This document shows, one piece after another, positions 17,284-26,079 of a stretch of 64,000 nt of DNA. Numbering within the stretch: the first letter of the stretch is position 1; every line of letters starts with the position of its first letter. The translations under genes were made by a program, and so were the position numbers. The notes under the pieces were generated by a model that worked only from the letters and a program-made list of their open reading frames with translations, was not told the DNA's origin and made no database searches. Origin of the DNA: Streptomyces sp. TLI_053 (GTDB lineage: Bacteria > Actinomycetota > Actinomycetes > Streptomycetales > Streptomycetaceae); assembly GCF_900105395.1 (NCBI RefSeq), contig NZ_LT629775.1:1674001-1738000 (forward strand). The letters run 5' to 3'.

Positions 17284-18333
17284 ATGACCCGCTTCCGCCA
17301 CGACCGCTCCGCCGAGGACTTCCCCTGGGTGCCGGCGGACGACGTCCCGCACGCGCGGACCTGGATGTCCTGGCCGTCCCGCCGGGGGGTGTGGGGCCTG
17401 CGCCTGGGCGGGGTCCAGGAGGACATCGCCCTGATCGCGCGGACCGTCGCCGAGTTCGAGCCGGTGGTGATGTGCGCCCCCGACGACTGGACGGCGGGCA
17501 AGGCCCAGGACCGGTGCGGCTCGGCGGTGGAGGTGATCAGCGCGATCCCGACCGACGACCTGTGGATGCGCGACACCGCGCCGGTGTTCCGCCTGGACGG
17601 CCGCGGCGGACTGGACGCCGTGGTCCTCAACTTCAACGGCTGGGGCGACAAGCAGGTCCACTACGACGACGCCCTGGTCGCCGAGCGCATCGCCACCCGG
17701 CGCGGCCTGCGGTACACCTACGCGGACTTCGTCGGCGAGGGCGGCGCGATCGAGACCGACGGCGACGGCACGGTGATGGCCACCGAGAGCAGCCTGGTCA
17801 ACAAGAACCGCAACCGGCGCATGAGCCGGGACGAGATCGAGGACGCCGTCCTGGAGGCCTACGGCGCGGACACCATGATCTGGCTGCCCGGCATCAAGGG
17901 CCAGGACATCACCGACGACCACGTGGACGTCACCTCGCGCTTCGTCCGGCCCGGTGTGGTGATGGTCCAGCTGCCGCCCGCCGACCGCAACGACGCCTGG
18001 GCCAAGGACGCCCGCGAGCAGTTCGCCATCCTCTCCGCCGCGACCGACGCCCGGGGCCGCCGGCTCCAGGTGATCCCCGTGCACGGCCCCGACACCGTCC
18101 GCTCCCGCAGCTCCAAGTTCGTCGACTCCTACCTCAACTTCCACGTCGTCAACGGCGGCGTCATCACCGCCCAGTTCGGCGACGCGTACAAGGACGCCGC
18201 CGCGAAGGAGGCGCTCGCCGCGGCCTTCCCGGGCCGCACGGTGGTGCAGATCGACGTCGACCGCCTGATGGCCGGGGGCGGCGGCATCCACTGCTCGACC
18301 ATGCACGAGCCCCTGCCGCAGGTCCTGCCGTAA
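17284..18333 (+). CDS. Agmatine/peptidylarginine deiminase-family protein 1 (cytosolic)
   Basis: A 349-residue pentein-fold guanidine-modifying enzyme (PF04371 family: agmatine deiminases and bacterial peptidylarginine deiminases). There is no signal peptide. Family motifs are present: DDLWMRDTAPVF near residue 97, LNFNGWG, GEGGAIETDGDGT, TDDHVDVTSRF with the catalytic His, and AGGGGIHC with catalytic Cys337. The reaction would release ammonia from a guanidino group, turning agmatine into N-carbamoylputrescine, or arginine to citrulline in a peptide. It is the first gene after the operator at 17132 and is followed 122 bases later by a Tat lipoprotein paralogue. The start ATG is preceded by GGAGAACTC. 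Sequence distance from the classical AguA at 29564 makes the substrate uncertain. Confidence 0.88.
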   Translation: MTRFRHDRSAEDFPWVPADDVPHARTWMSWPSRRGVWGLRLGGVQEDIALIARTVAEFEPVVMCAPDDWTAGKAQDRCGSAVEVISAIPTDDLWMRDTAPVFRLDGRGGLDAVVLNFNGWGDKQVHYDDALVAERIATRRGLRYTYADFVGEGGAIETDGDGTVMATESSLVNKNRNRRMSRDEIEDAVLEAYGADTMIWLPGIKGQDITDDHVDVTSRFVRPGVVMVQLPPADRNDAWAKDAREQFAILSAATDARGRRLQVIPVHGPDTVRSRSSKFVDSYLNFHVVNGGVITAQFGDAYKDAAAKEALAAAFPGRTVVQIDVDRLMAGGGGIHCSTMHEPLPQVLP

Positions 18334-18369
18334 CCCCCGCCGCCGTCGCAGCACGCCCCCACCGCAGCA

Positions 18370-18414
18370 CCCCGACCAGCTGTGCCCCGACCAGTTGCGC
18401 CCTGTCCAGCTGCG
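18370..18414. repeat. Three tandem 15-bp repeats
   Basis: Units CC(C/T)(C/G)xCCAG(C/T)TG(T/C)G start at 18370, 18385 and 18400 in the spacer between deiminase genes 1 and 2. They could fold into nothing obvious; likely replication slippage. Confidence 0.6.
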
Positions 18415-18455
18415 CCCTGTGCCCCACCGACCCCGTCCCCAGCCGGAGGATCCGT

Positions 18456-19706
18456 ATGACCAACACCATGTCCCGCCGCACCGTGATGCGTTCCCTCGCC
18501 GGTGCCGGAGCCGGCGCCCTCGTCCTCGGCCTCACCGCCTGCGACCCCACCGGCGCGAGCGACCCCGACGGCACCGGCGCGCTCCCCCCGTCCGGACAGC
18601 CGGGCTCCCCCACCGGCACACCCGTCGAGACCCCCACCACCGCGCCCACCACCGCGCCCGGCACTCCGGCCGCCACCGCGACCCCCACCGGCGCCTCCGG
18701 CGCCCGCCGCTTCGGCGCCGAGTGGGACAGCCACCTGCGCACCGTGATGTCCTGGCCCGCCTCCGAGAACATCTGGGGCGAGCAGCTCCCCGAGGTCCGC
18801 AAGGACATCGCCGCCCTCGCCCAGGCCATCGCGGCCCGCGAGCCGGTCGTCCTGATGGCCCGCCCCGATCAGAAGGACGCCGCCCAGAAGGCCTGCGGCC
18901 CGGCCGTCGAGGTCCTGCCCGTCACCGTCGACGACCTGTGGGCGCGCGACACCGTACCGGTGTTCGTCGAGGAGGGCGGAAAGGTCAAGGGCGTCGACTT
19001 CAACTTCAACGGCTGGGGCCGCAAGCAGCAGCACGGCAACGACGCCAAGGTGGCCCGCACCGTCCTGGCCAAGTACGGCGTGGACCGGATCGAGACCAGG
19101 CTGGTCGCCGAGGGCGGCTCCTTCGAGACCGACGGCGAGGGCACGCTGCTGGTCACCGAGAGCTCCGTCGTGAACGACAACCGCAACCCCGGGATGAGCC
19201 GCGACCAGGTCGAGGCGGAGCTCAAGAAGGCCCTCGGCGTCACCAAGGTGATCTGGCTGGCCGGTGTCAAGGGCAAGGACATCACCGACGCCCACGTCGA
19301 CTGCCTGGTCCGCTTCGTCGCGCCGGGGGTCGTCGTCCTCGACAAGGCCTTCCCCGGCAGCCCGCCGGACGTCTGGTCCCGCTCCGCCGACCAGGCCCGG
19401 TCGGTGCTGAGGAACGCGACCGACGCGCGAGGCCGGAAGCTGGAGGTGGTGGAACTGCAGCAGCCCGACCCCGAGAGGATCACCGGGCGCGGCGACGCCT
19501 TCGTCTCCTCCTACATGAACTTCTACATCGGCACCAAGGGCGTCTACCTGCCGAAGTTCGGGGACCAGAAGGCCGACGAGCACGCCCAGCAGGTGCTGAA
19601 GAAGTACTTCCCCACCCGGGAGATCGTCGCCGTGAAGATCGACGGGATCGCCGGCGGCGGCGGTGGCATCCACTGCGCCACCCACGACATCCCCGCCCAC
19701 GGCTGA
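18456..19706 (+). CDS. Deiminase-family protein 2, Tat lipoprotein
   Basis: A 416-residue deiminase-family protein with an N-terminal twin-arginine lipoprotein signal: SRRTVMRS, hydrophobic core, LTAC lipobox with Cys29. A Pro/Thr/Ala-rich linker (residues 30-85) spaces the enzyme from the membrane. The catalytic domain has DDLWARDTVPVF, FNFNGWGRKQQHGNDAKVAR, AEGGSFETDGEGT, TDAHVDCLVRF and GGGGIHC with Cys407. It is nearly identical to the protein encoded at 34954, including a 101-nt stretch without differences (18957-19057 versus 35371-35471). The likely place of action is the outer face of the membrane, which is unusual for agmatine deiminases. It may read through from gene 1. An alternative start is ATG 18468. 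Confidence 0.88.
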   Translation: MTNTMSRRTVMRSLAGAGAGALVLGLTACDPTGASDPDGTGALPPSGQPGSPTGTPVETPTTAPTTAPGTPAATATPTGASGARRFGAEWDSHLRTVMSWPASENIWGEQLPEVRKDIAALAQAIAAREPVVLMARPDQKDAAQKACGPAVEVLPVTVDDLWARDTVPVFVEEGGKVKGVDFNFNGWGRKQQHGNDAKVARTVLAKYGVDRIETRLVAEGGSFETDGEGTLLVTESSVVNDNRNPGMSRDQVEAELKKALGVTKVIWLAGVKGKDITDAHVDCLVRFVAPGVVVLDKAFPGSPPDVWSRSADQARSVLRNATDARGRKLEVVELQQPDPERITGRGDAFVSSYMNFYIGTKGVYLPKFGDQKADEHAQQVLKKYFPTREIVAVKIDGIAGGGGGIHCATHDIPAHG

Positions 19707-19723
19707 CCGACCGTCCGGCGGCC

Positions 19724-19810
19724 CGGGACACCGGGGAGACCGGGACACCGGGACACCGGGACACCGGGACACCGGGGAGACCGGGGAGACCGGGGAGGCC
19801 GGGGACACCG
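19724..19810. repeat. Tandem 9-bp GACACCGGG repeats
   Basis: About nine units of GACACCGGG or the variant GAGACCGGGG run through the spacer between the convergent deiminase genes 2 and 3. The array is strongly G-rich on the plus strand, which could slow replication or form G-quadruplexes. Confidence 0.8.
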
Positions 19811-19876
19811 GCTGCCCCGCGAGACCGCCAGTACCTCCGGGGCCGGGTCCGCCCCACCGGACCCGGCCCCGCCGGA

Positions 19877-21115
19877 TCACCCGGCGGGCTGCTGCTGGGT
19901 CACGCAGTGGATCCCGCCGCCGCCCGCCCCGAGGCGGTCGATGTTGAGCTGCTCGACGGTGCGGCCGGGGAACAGCCGGGCGAGGGTGGCCCTCGCCGCG
20001 CTGTCGGCCCGGGTGTCGCCGAACTGGGCGGATATCACCGCGTTGTTGCACAGGTAGTAGTTGGCGTAGGAGCCGACGAAGTTCGGGTCGGTGGAGCGGA
20101 TGAGGTTGTAGTCGGGTCCCTGGATCTGGCTGACCGTGTACCGCGACCCCTGGGCGTTGGTGGCGGCCGACAGGATCTTGTACTGCTGGCGCGCGTCCTG
20201 CGACCAGGCGTCGTTGTCGCTCGCCAGCGGCATCTGGACCACACCCGTGGTACCGCCGAGGTAGCGGGACGTGGCGTCCACGTGGTCGTCGGTGATGTCC
20301 TGGCCGGCGATGCCCGCGAACCAGATCACCTTGGAGGCGCCGAAGGCGGCGCACAGCGCGCTCTCCACCTGGGCCTGGGACTTGCCGGGATTGCGGTTGG
20401 AGTTGAGGATGCTGCTCCGGGTGGCCATCAGGGTGCCGGCCCCGTCGGCCTCCACGGCGCCGCCCTCGGCCACCAGCCCGGCGGCGGTGAACGGCAGGCC
20501 CAGGTAGGCGGCGACCCGCCGGGCGACCAGGGCGTCGTTGGCGTGGGTCTGGTGGTTGCCCCAGCCGTTGAAGTTGAGGCCGATGGTGTCGAGGCCGCCG
20601 GCGCCGTCGGTGCGGAAGACGGGACCGGTGTCCCGCATCCAGCAGTCGTCGACCGGGATGTCCCCGATCACGGTGACGGCCGAGCCGCACATCGACCGGG
20701 CCTTGGCGACACTGGCCGGGTTCGCGCACATGGTCACCGGCTCGTACTTCGCGATCGTCTTCGCGATCAGCGCGATGTCCGACTGGACCCCGGCGAGCTT
20801 GCTGCGCCAGATGCTCGTGCTGTCCGGCCAGGCCATCCAGGTGCGGGTGTGGCGCAGGGTGTCGATCGGCACCCGGAAGCCGGCGGCGGCCGCGGCGGCC
20901 CGGTCCGTCCCGGCGCCGCGGCGGCCGGCGGTAGCGGCGGCGGCCGGTCCGCCGGTGGCGACGGTGAGTGCGGTGCCGGCGGCGGCCAGGCCCGCGACAG
21001 CCAGGAACCGGCGGCGGTCGAGGCCGTCGGCCGAGCTCCCGCCGGTCGACCGGTCGGCCGTCCCGTCGGTCGGTCCGCCGGTCGCTCTGTCGGATCTGGA
21101 GCGGTTGTTCATCAC
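19877..21115 (-). CDS. Deiminase-family protein 3, Tat-secreted
   Basis: A 412-residue deiminase-family protein with a twin-arginine signal (DRRRFLAVAGLAAAGTALTV then an AAAATA cleavage region) after a ~33-residue hydrophilic n-region; no lipobox, so release outside the cell is expected. Motifs: DDCWMRDTGPVF, LNFNGWGNHQTHANDALVAR, AEGGAVEADGAGT, TDDHVDATSRY and AGGGGIHC with Cys404. Within the cluster it is closest to protein 1 by the R-V-P-I-D-T-x-R-H-T-R-T-W-M and YLN/YANYY patterns. The gene is divergent from a TetR gene; promoter half-sites at 21151-21188 lie between them. The initiator may be either of two adjacent ATGs. Confidence 0.88.
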   Translation of the reverse strand: MMNNRSRSDRATGGPTDGTADRSTGGSSADGLDRRRFLAVAGLAAAGTALTVATGGPAAAATAGRRGAGTDRAAAAAAGFRVPIDTLRHTRTWMAWPDSTSIWRSKLAGVQSDIALIAKTIAKYEPVTMCANPASVAKARSMCGSAVTVIGDIPVDDCWMRDTGPVFRTDGAGGLDTIGLNFNGWGNHQTHANDALVARRVAAYLGLPFTAAGLVAEGGAVEADGAGTLMATRSSILNSNRNPGKSQAQVESALCAAFGASKVIWFAGIAGQDITDDHVDATSRYLGGTTGVVQMPLASDNDAWSQDARQQYKILSAATNAQGSRYTVSQIQGPDYNLIRSTDPNFVGSYANYYLCNNAVISAQFGDTRADSAARATLARLFPGRTVEQLNIDRLGAGGGGIHCVTQQQPAG

Positions 21116-21150
21116 TACCTCCGTGTCAACGTCCGCTGCTCGTCGAGCAG

Positions 21151-21188
21151 TTGACCGAAAAGGTAGAACTGACCAAGCGCTCGGTCAA
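21151..21188 (-). promoter_or_regulatory. Promoter with TTGACCGA half-sites, deiminase 3 / TetR 3 spacer
   Basis: TTGACCGA at 21151 and its inverted copy TCGGTCAA at 21181-21188 flank a further CTGACCAA. On the minus strand TTGACC (21188-21183), a 17-base spacer and TACCTT (21165-21160) make a reasonable promoter for the deiminase, so a regulator bound to the half-sites would cover it. The half-site differs from the TTGACTGA of the other deiminase promoters by one base. Confidence 0.6.
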
Positions 21189-21244
21189 TACTTTGCGCAG
21201 CATCGGCCCGTCCCCCGGCCCCGGCAGTCGTTACAGTGACCGCC

Positions 21245-21952
21245 ATGGCGACACAGGCGACGGGCGCGGACCCGGCCACCACCCAGGACGCGGTCGGCGG
21301 CAGCCCTGCACCGGCCGCCCCCCGGAGCACGACCGCCGCCCGGACGGCCGGCACCGGCCGCGCCCGGACCTCGGCCAAGGGCGAGCAGACCCGGGCCCGG
21401 CTGATCGCCGCGGCCCGGATCCTGCTCGCGGGCGGCGAGGCCGGCCGGTTCACCACCCGCAACGTGGCCGCGCTGTCCGGGGTCTCGCACGGGATGTGCC
21501 ACTACCACTTCGCCGACCGGACCGACCTGATCGTGGCCGTGGTCGCGGACATCAGGCCCGAGTGGATCACCCCGCTGGAGGAGGCCGTGGCCGCCCCGGG
21601 CGGCTACGCCGAACGGGCCGAACGGGTGCTGACCCTGCTCACCCGCCCGGAGAGCCCCGACCTCGCCCGGCTGCACGCGGCCCTGCACTGGCTCGCCCTC
21701 AACGACGAGCGGGTCCGGGTCGCCCTGGAGGCCGAGTACGGGCGGTGGCGGTCCTGCTTCGTCCGGCTGTTCCGGGCGCTCGCGGACGAGCGCGGCGGCG
21801 ACACCGACCCCGCGCCGCTCGGCGAGGCCTTCGCCGCTGCCGTGGACGGCATCGCCGCCATCGGCTCACTGGACGGGACGGTGGACGCCGCGCGGGTGCT
21901 GCGCACCCTGCTGGACTCGCTGGCCTCGACCGTCGGCCCCCGGGACCGCTGA
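21245..21952 (+). CDS. TetR regulator 3, divergent from deiminase 3
   Basis: A 235-residue TetR protein (ATG 21245; an in-frame GTG lies nine bases earlier). An Ala/Thr-rich leader of ~50 residues precedes the HTH (TRARLIAAARILLAGGEAG, NVAALSGVSHGMCHYHFADRTDLI). The HTH is not close to the other two cluster TetRs. The recognition helix reads SHGMCHYHF, with a Cys unusual in this position. It is transcribed away from deiminase 3 and is likely to control it through the half-sites in the shared spacer. Confidence 0.85.
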   Translation: MATQATGADPATTQDAVGGSPAPAAPRSTTAARTAGTGRARTSAKGEQTRARLIAAARILLAGGEAGRFTTRNVAALSGVSHGMCHYHFADRTDLIVAVVADIRPEWITPLEEAVAAPGGYAERAERVLTLLTRPESPDLARLHAALHWLALNDERVRVALEAEYGRWRSCFVRLFRALADERGGDTDPAPLGEAFAAAVDGIAAIGSLDGTVDAARVLRTLLDSLASTVGPRDR

Positions 21953-21995
21953 CGGCCCGACGGGCAAGCCCACGGACGGGCCGACGGACGGGCCG

Positions 21996-22880
21996 TCACG
22001 GATCCGCCCCGGCCGGCCCGACGGCGTCGACCCGTTTGCGGTGCTCGACCCGGCTGCCCGAGACGACCGTGACCACCAGGCAGGCCGCGATGATGCCCTC
22101 CGCCCAGAAGAACGCCACGTAGTCGATCAGCGAGCCGATCGGCGGCGCTCCGGGCGCGGCGTTGCGCATGCCGATCAGCGCGAACAGGGTCGCCGCCATC
22201 CACCCCAGCGAGGGCCACACCATGCCCTGGCGGCCCCGGTAGAGCACCTCCGCCCCGGCCAGGACCGCCAGCGCGAGCGCCCACATCGCCGCGATCATGA
22301 ACCAGGCCAGGATGAAGGTGCTCCGGGCCCTGCTCACCCGCCCCTCGAACACCGTGCCCTCCGCCCCGTACGGGGTGCCGGCCGGGCGGACGAAGAAGAA
22401 CGGGTCCGCGTCGCCGAACACCACCCCGACCGGGACGGCGCCGGTGGCGTCCGCGGCCGAGAACAGCACCTCGAAGCGGTAGCGGTCGAAGGGGTAGTCG
22501 GTCGGGGTGCCGCCGTAGAGGTTGACCGGAACCGGCTTGGGCGTGGCCGCCTCCCCCGGTTCGGCCCGCAGTTCGGTGCGGCTCGTGGCGCGCACGGTGA
22601 TGTCGACCCGCCGGGTGAAGGTGCCGGACTCCGGGTCCTGGGCCAGGGTGCCGTGCGGGACGGGCACCACGTAGAGCGTCATCTCACCGCCGGCGGCGTC
22701 GATGTCCTGGGAGGTGACGTCGAGTTCGACCCAGTCGCCGGTGGTGGGGAGGGAGAGCTCCCGGGTCTGCTGGCGGGTGTTGCGCTCGTTGAAGTACAGC
22801 GCGATCCCGGCCGAGCACAGCACCGCGAGGATCAGCAGGACGAGGAGGAAGCGGCGGTCCCGCAGCCGGCGCCCGCTCAC
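21996..22880 (-). CDS. DUF4436-like membrane protein
   Basis: A 294-residue protein starting at GTG 22880, overlapping the stop of deiminase gene 4, so the two are translationally coupled. An N-terminal helix (RFLLVLLILAVLCSAGIALYF) is followed by an extracytoplasmic beta-rich domain (about residues 40-190, including YPFDRYRFEVLF) and three to four C-terminal helices (FILAWFMIAAMWALALAVLAG, later AFFWAEGIIAACLVVTVV). This is the DUF4436 layout known from actinobacteria; the function is unknown. Coupling with an exported deiminase suggests it acts with that enzyme at the membrane. Confidence 0.75.
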   Translation of the reverse strand: MSGRRLRDRRFLLVLLILAVLCSAGIALYFNERNTRQQTRELSLPTTGDWVELDVTSQDIDAAGGEMTLYVVPVPHGTLAQDPESGTFTRRVDITVRATSRTELRAEPGEAATPKPVPVNLYGGTPTDYPFDRYRFEVLFSAADATGAVPVGVVFGDADPFFFVRPAGTPYGAEGTVFEGRVSRARSTFILAWFMIAAMWALALAVLAGAEVLYRGRQGMVWPSLGWMAATLFALIGMRNAAPGAPPIGSLIDYVAFFWAEGIIAACLVVTVVSGSRVEHRKRVDAVGPAGADP

Positions 22881-24103
22881 GCCGGACTGGTGCCGGGGAC
22901 GGCGGGCTGTTGCTGGGTGGCGCAGTGGATGCCCCCGCCACCGGAGGCGATGTGGTTGATGGACACCTGGGAGACCTTCCGGCCGGGGTGGAGGTCGCCG
23001 ATGATGCCGGCGGCCCGGTCGTCGGCGGCCTGGTCGCCGAAGCGCGGCACGATCACACCGCCGTTGCAGACGTAGTAGTTGAGGTAGGTGGCGAGGAAGT
23101 CCTTGCCCGCGCCCGGGATCAGGTCGATGTCCGGTTCGGGGAGGTCGACCACCTTGAGGGTGCGGCCCCGGGCGTCCTTCGCCGAGGCGAGGACCTGGAG
23201 GGCCTGGTCGGAGGCCATGGTCCAGCTGTCCGGCGGGGTGTCCGGGCCCGGGCGGTGGATGACGACGGTGCCGGGCTCGGCGAAGCGCGCCAGCGCGTCG
23301 ATGTGGCAGTCCGTGATGTCCTGACCGGCGACGCCCTGGAACCACAGCACGGTGCTGACGCCGAGCAGGTCCTTGAAGGCCGCCTCGATCTGGTCCCGGG
23401 TCTTGCCGGGGTTGCGGTTGGGGTTGACCCAGGAGCTCTCGGTGGCCATCAGGGTGCCCTCGCCGTCCACCTCGATGCCGCCGCCCTCGCCGGTGACCGG
23501 CGCCTGGATCCGCGGGATGCCGTAGTGGTCGAGGAGGTTGCGGGCGACCTGGCTGTCGTTGGCGTGGGTCTGCTTGTTGCCCCAGCCGTTGAAGTTGAAG
23601 TCGACCCCGGCGAGCCCCTGCGGTCCGGTGACGAAGGTCGGGCCGGTGTCGCGGGCCCACAGGTCGTCGACCATCAGCTCCAGGACCTCGACCGTGGAGC
23701 CGCAGGCCTGCCGGGCCTGCTCGGCCTGGTCGGGTCGGGCCAGCAGCACCACCGGCTCGAAGCCGGCGATGGCGCGGGCCAGCCCGGCGATGTCCTCCCG
23801 GACGCCGGGCAGTTGGTCGCCCCACACCTCCTCCAGGGCCGGCCAGGCCATGAAGGTGCGGGTGTGCGGGGCCGACTCGGCCGGCATCGAGCGGGCGGCC
23901 GCGGCCGGGCTTCCGGAGGCGGAGGGGCTGCCGGAGGCGGACGGCGCCGGGGCCGAGGCGGTGCCGGCGGGGCTCGGCGGCTGCTCGTCGCCGCTGTCGG
24001 AGGAGCAGCCGGCGGTCAGGGCCAGAGCGGCGAGTGCCGTCCCGGACCGCAGCAGCGAACGGCGGGACGGCCCGGGGTGGGCCGGGTGAGCCGGGTCAGC
24101 CAT
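22877..24103 (-). CDS. Deiminase-family protein 4, Tat lipoprotein
   Basis: A 408-residue deiminase-family protein. The signal has SRRSLLRSGTALAALAL and lipobox TAGC (Cys33), then an Ala/Ser/Pro-rich linker to about residue 75. Motifs: VDDLWARDTGPTFV, FNFNGWGNKQTHANDSQVAR, GEGGGIEVDGEGT, TDCHIDALARF and SGGGGIHC with Cys394. It lies downstream of the peptide-importer operon but a terminator-like hairpin precedes it, so it probably has its own promoter. It is coupled by GTGA to the DUF4436-like gene. No TTGACTGA site is visible upstream. Confidence 0.88.
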   Translation of the reverse strand: MADPAHPAHPGPSRRSLLRSGTALAALALTAGCSSDSGDEQPPSPAGTASAPAPSASGSPSASGSPAAAARSMPAESAPHTRTFMAWPALEEVWGDQLPGVREDIAGLARAIAGFEPVVLLARPDQAEQARQACGSTVEVLELMVDDLWARDTGPTFVTGPQGLAGVDFNFNGWGNKQTHANDSQVARNLLDHYGIPRIQAPVTGEGGGIEVDGEGTLMATESSWVNPNRNPGKTRDQIEAAFKDLLGVSTVLWFQGVAGQDITDCHIDALARFAEPGTVVIHRPGPDTPPDSWTMASDQALQVLASAKDARGRTLKVVDLPEPDIDLIPGAGKDFLATYLNYYVCNGGVIVPRFGDQAADDRAAGIIGDLHPGRKVSQVSINHIASGGGGIHCATQQQPAVPGTSPA

Positions 24104-24233
24104 GGGGCCTCGTTCCGGTAGGTGCCTGAGGGGGTACGGTCCCGCACGCTACTGAAGGCCGGGTCAGGACCGGCCGCGGCAGGTACCCGCCATCGGGGTG
24201 AATCCGGGGACGGCGGAACGACGCCCGCGAAGA

Positions 24234-24272
24234 CCCCGGCCCGGCAGACCCCGAGCGGCTGCCGGGCCGGGG
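24234..24272 (-). terminator. Terminator after the peptide-importer operon
   Basis: CCCCGGCCCGGCAG (24234-24247) and CTGCCGGGCCGGGG (24259-24272) form a perfect 14-bp stem with an 11-nt loop, four bases after the stop of the last importer gene. Confidence 0.8.
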
Positions 24273-24275
24273 GGC

Positions 24276-25115
24276 TCACAGGGCGCGGCGCGCGGCGGCG
24301 ATCCGGTCGGGATCCCAGCCGGGCCGGGGCACGGACTCCAGCAGCAGCCGGGTGTAGGCGTGCCGCGGGTCGTCGAGGACCTCGGCGGTGGGCCCGGTCT
24401 CGACGATCCGTCCGTGCCGCATGACCACGACCTCGTCGGTGACGCAGCGGACCACGCCGAGGTCGTGGGTGATGAACAGGTAGCCGATGCCGGTCTGTTC
24501 GCGGATGTCGGCGAGCAGGTTGAGCACCTGGGCCTGGACCGATACGTCCAGTGCGGCGACCGCCTCGTCCAGCACCAGGACGGCCGGCTGCACGGCCAGC
24601 GCCCGGGCGATGGCGACGCGCTGGCGCTGGCCGCCGGAGAGCTGCCGGGGCAGTGCCTCGGCCGCCCGGGTGCCGAGGCCGACCTGGTCCAGCAGTTCCT
24701 TGATCCGGGCCTGGTGGTCGGTGCCGGGGAAGTGCAGCCGCAGGGTCTCCCGCAGAGCGGCCTCGACGCTGGTGCGCGGGTCCAGCGAGAGGTACGGGTC
24801 CTGGAAGACCATCTGCACCTCGCGGGCCCGGGCGAGGCGTTCGGCCCTGCCCCGGGCGCCGCCGGTGCGGGCCCGGCCCTTCACCAGGACCCGGCCCGCG
24901 TCGGCCCGTTCGAGGCCGACCACGATCCGGGCGGTGGTGGTCTTGCCGGAGCCGGACTCGCCGACGATGCCGAGCGATCCGCCGGCGGGGAGGGTGAAGG
25001 AGACCTCGTCCACGGCCCGGACGGCGCCGAAGGTCCGGCACAGGCCGGTGACCTCCAGCGCGGCGGTGTCCGCCGCGAGGCCCGGCAGGGCGGTGCCGGT
25101 GGCTGCCTCAGACAT
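24276..25115 (-). CDS. Peptide ABC importer ATPase (DppF/OppF type)
   Basis: A 279-residue ATPase. Walker A VGESGSGKTTT lies near residue 50, signature LSGGQRQRVAIARAL near 168, Walker B VLVLDEAVAALDVS near 190 and switch FITHDLGVV near 222. VFQDPYLSLDPR is typical of Dpp/Opp ATPases. It is the last gene of the five-gene importer operon; its start overlaps the end of the partner ATPase gene by eight bases. It pairs with the DppD-type subunit to power uptake of peptides or related solutes. Confidence 0.9.
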   Translation of the reverse strand: MSEAATGTALPGLAADTAALEVTGLCRTFGAVRAVDEVSFTLPAGGSLGIVGESGSGKTTTARIVVGLERADAGRVLVKGRARTGGARGRAERLARAREVQMVFQDPYLSLDPRTSVEAALRETLRLHFPGTDHQARIKELLDQVGLGTRAAEALPRQLSGGQRQRVAIARALAVQPAVLVLDEAVAALDVSVQAQVLNLLADIREQTGIGYLFITHDLGVVRCVTDEVVVMRHGRIVETGPTAEVLDDPRHAYTRLLLESVPRPGWDPDRIAAARRAL

Positions 25116-26079
25116 CGGCGGGGCTCCCTTCGAGCGGGTGGTGGCAGGCGGCCGGCTGCCCGGGCCGCCCGGGGGCCGGCCGCAGCGCGGGGGCCTCGTC
25201 CCGGCAGCGGTCGGTCGCGTACCGGCAGCGGGCCGCGAACGCGCAGCCGGTCAGCTCCTGCCGGAGGTCCGGCGGCTGGCCGTCGATGGCGGCGAGCCGG
25301 CCGGTCGGGCCGTCCAGCCTCGGGGTGGAGGAGAGCAGCGCCGAGGTGTAGGGGTGCCGGGGCCGTTCGAACAGGGCCTCGGCCGGTCCCGACTCGACGA
25401 TCCGCCCGGCGTACATCACGTAGACCCGGTCGCTGATGGCGGCGGCGAGGCCCAGGTCGTGGGTGACGAACAGCAGGCCGGTGCCGAAGCGTTCGCGCAG
25501 CCGGTCCAGCAGGGCGATGACCTCGGCCTGGCTGGTCACGTCGAGCGCGGTGGTGGGCTCGTCGGCGAGCAGCAGGACCGGGTCGCCCATCAGCGCGGCG
25601 GCGATCATGACGCGTTGCAGCATGCCGCCGGAGAGCTGGCCGGGGTAGCGGCGCATCAGCTCGGGCCCGAGGCCGACGGCGTCGAGGAGTTCGACGGCGC
25701 GCCGGTCCGCGTCGGCGGCGCTCATGGTGCCGGTGAGGCGGACGCTCTCGGTGAGGAAGTCGCCGATGCGGCGCAGCGGGTTGACCGCCGCCCGCGGGTC
25801 CTGGAAGACCATCGCGGCCCGGCCGGTGCGCAGTTCGCGCAGCCGGGCGGCGTCCATGGTGAGGACGTCGTGGCCGTCGACGAGGACCTCGCCGGCGGGG
25901 ACGGCGCCGGGCGGCAGCAGGCCGAGGGCGGCGCGCGAGGTGAGGGACTTGCCGGAGCCGGACTCGCCGACCAGGGCGACGGTCTCGCCGGGGGCGACGG
26001 TGAGGTCGACCCCGTCGAGCACCGGGCGGGCGGTGCCGGGCAGGCGCAGGCGCAGCTCCCGGACGTCGAGGGCGTTCAC
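25108..26079 (-). CDS. Peptide ABC importer ATPase (DppD/OppD type)
   Basis: A 323-residue ATPase with Walker A VGESGSGKS, signature LSGGMLQRVMIA, Walker B VLLLADEPTTALDVTSQAE and switch FVTHDLG. The C-terminal oligopeptide-transporter extension carries the Cys cluster (GCAFAARCRYATDRCRDE and later CHH) that is typical of DppD/OppD, which can bind an iron-sulfur cluster in some homologues. Start overlaps the end of the permease gene by four bases. Confidence 0.9.
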   Translation of the reverse strand: MNALDVRELRLRLPGTARPVLDGVDLTVAPGETVALVGESGSGKSLTSRAALGLLPPGAVPAGEVLVDGHDVLTMDAARLRELRTGRAAMVFQDPRAAVNPLRRIGDFLTESVRLTGTMSAADADRRAVELLDAVGLGPELMRRYPGQLSGGMLQRVMIAAALMGDPVLLLADEPTTALDVTSQAEVIALLDRLRERFGTGLLFVTHDLGLAAAISDRVYVMYAGRIVESGPAEALFERPRHPYTSALLSSTPRLDGPTGRLAAIDGQPPDLRQELTGCAFAARCRYATDRCRDEAPALRPAPGRPGQPAACHHPLEGSPADV

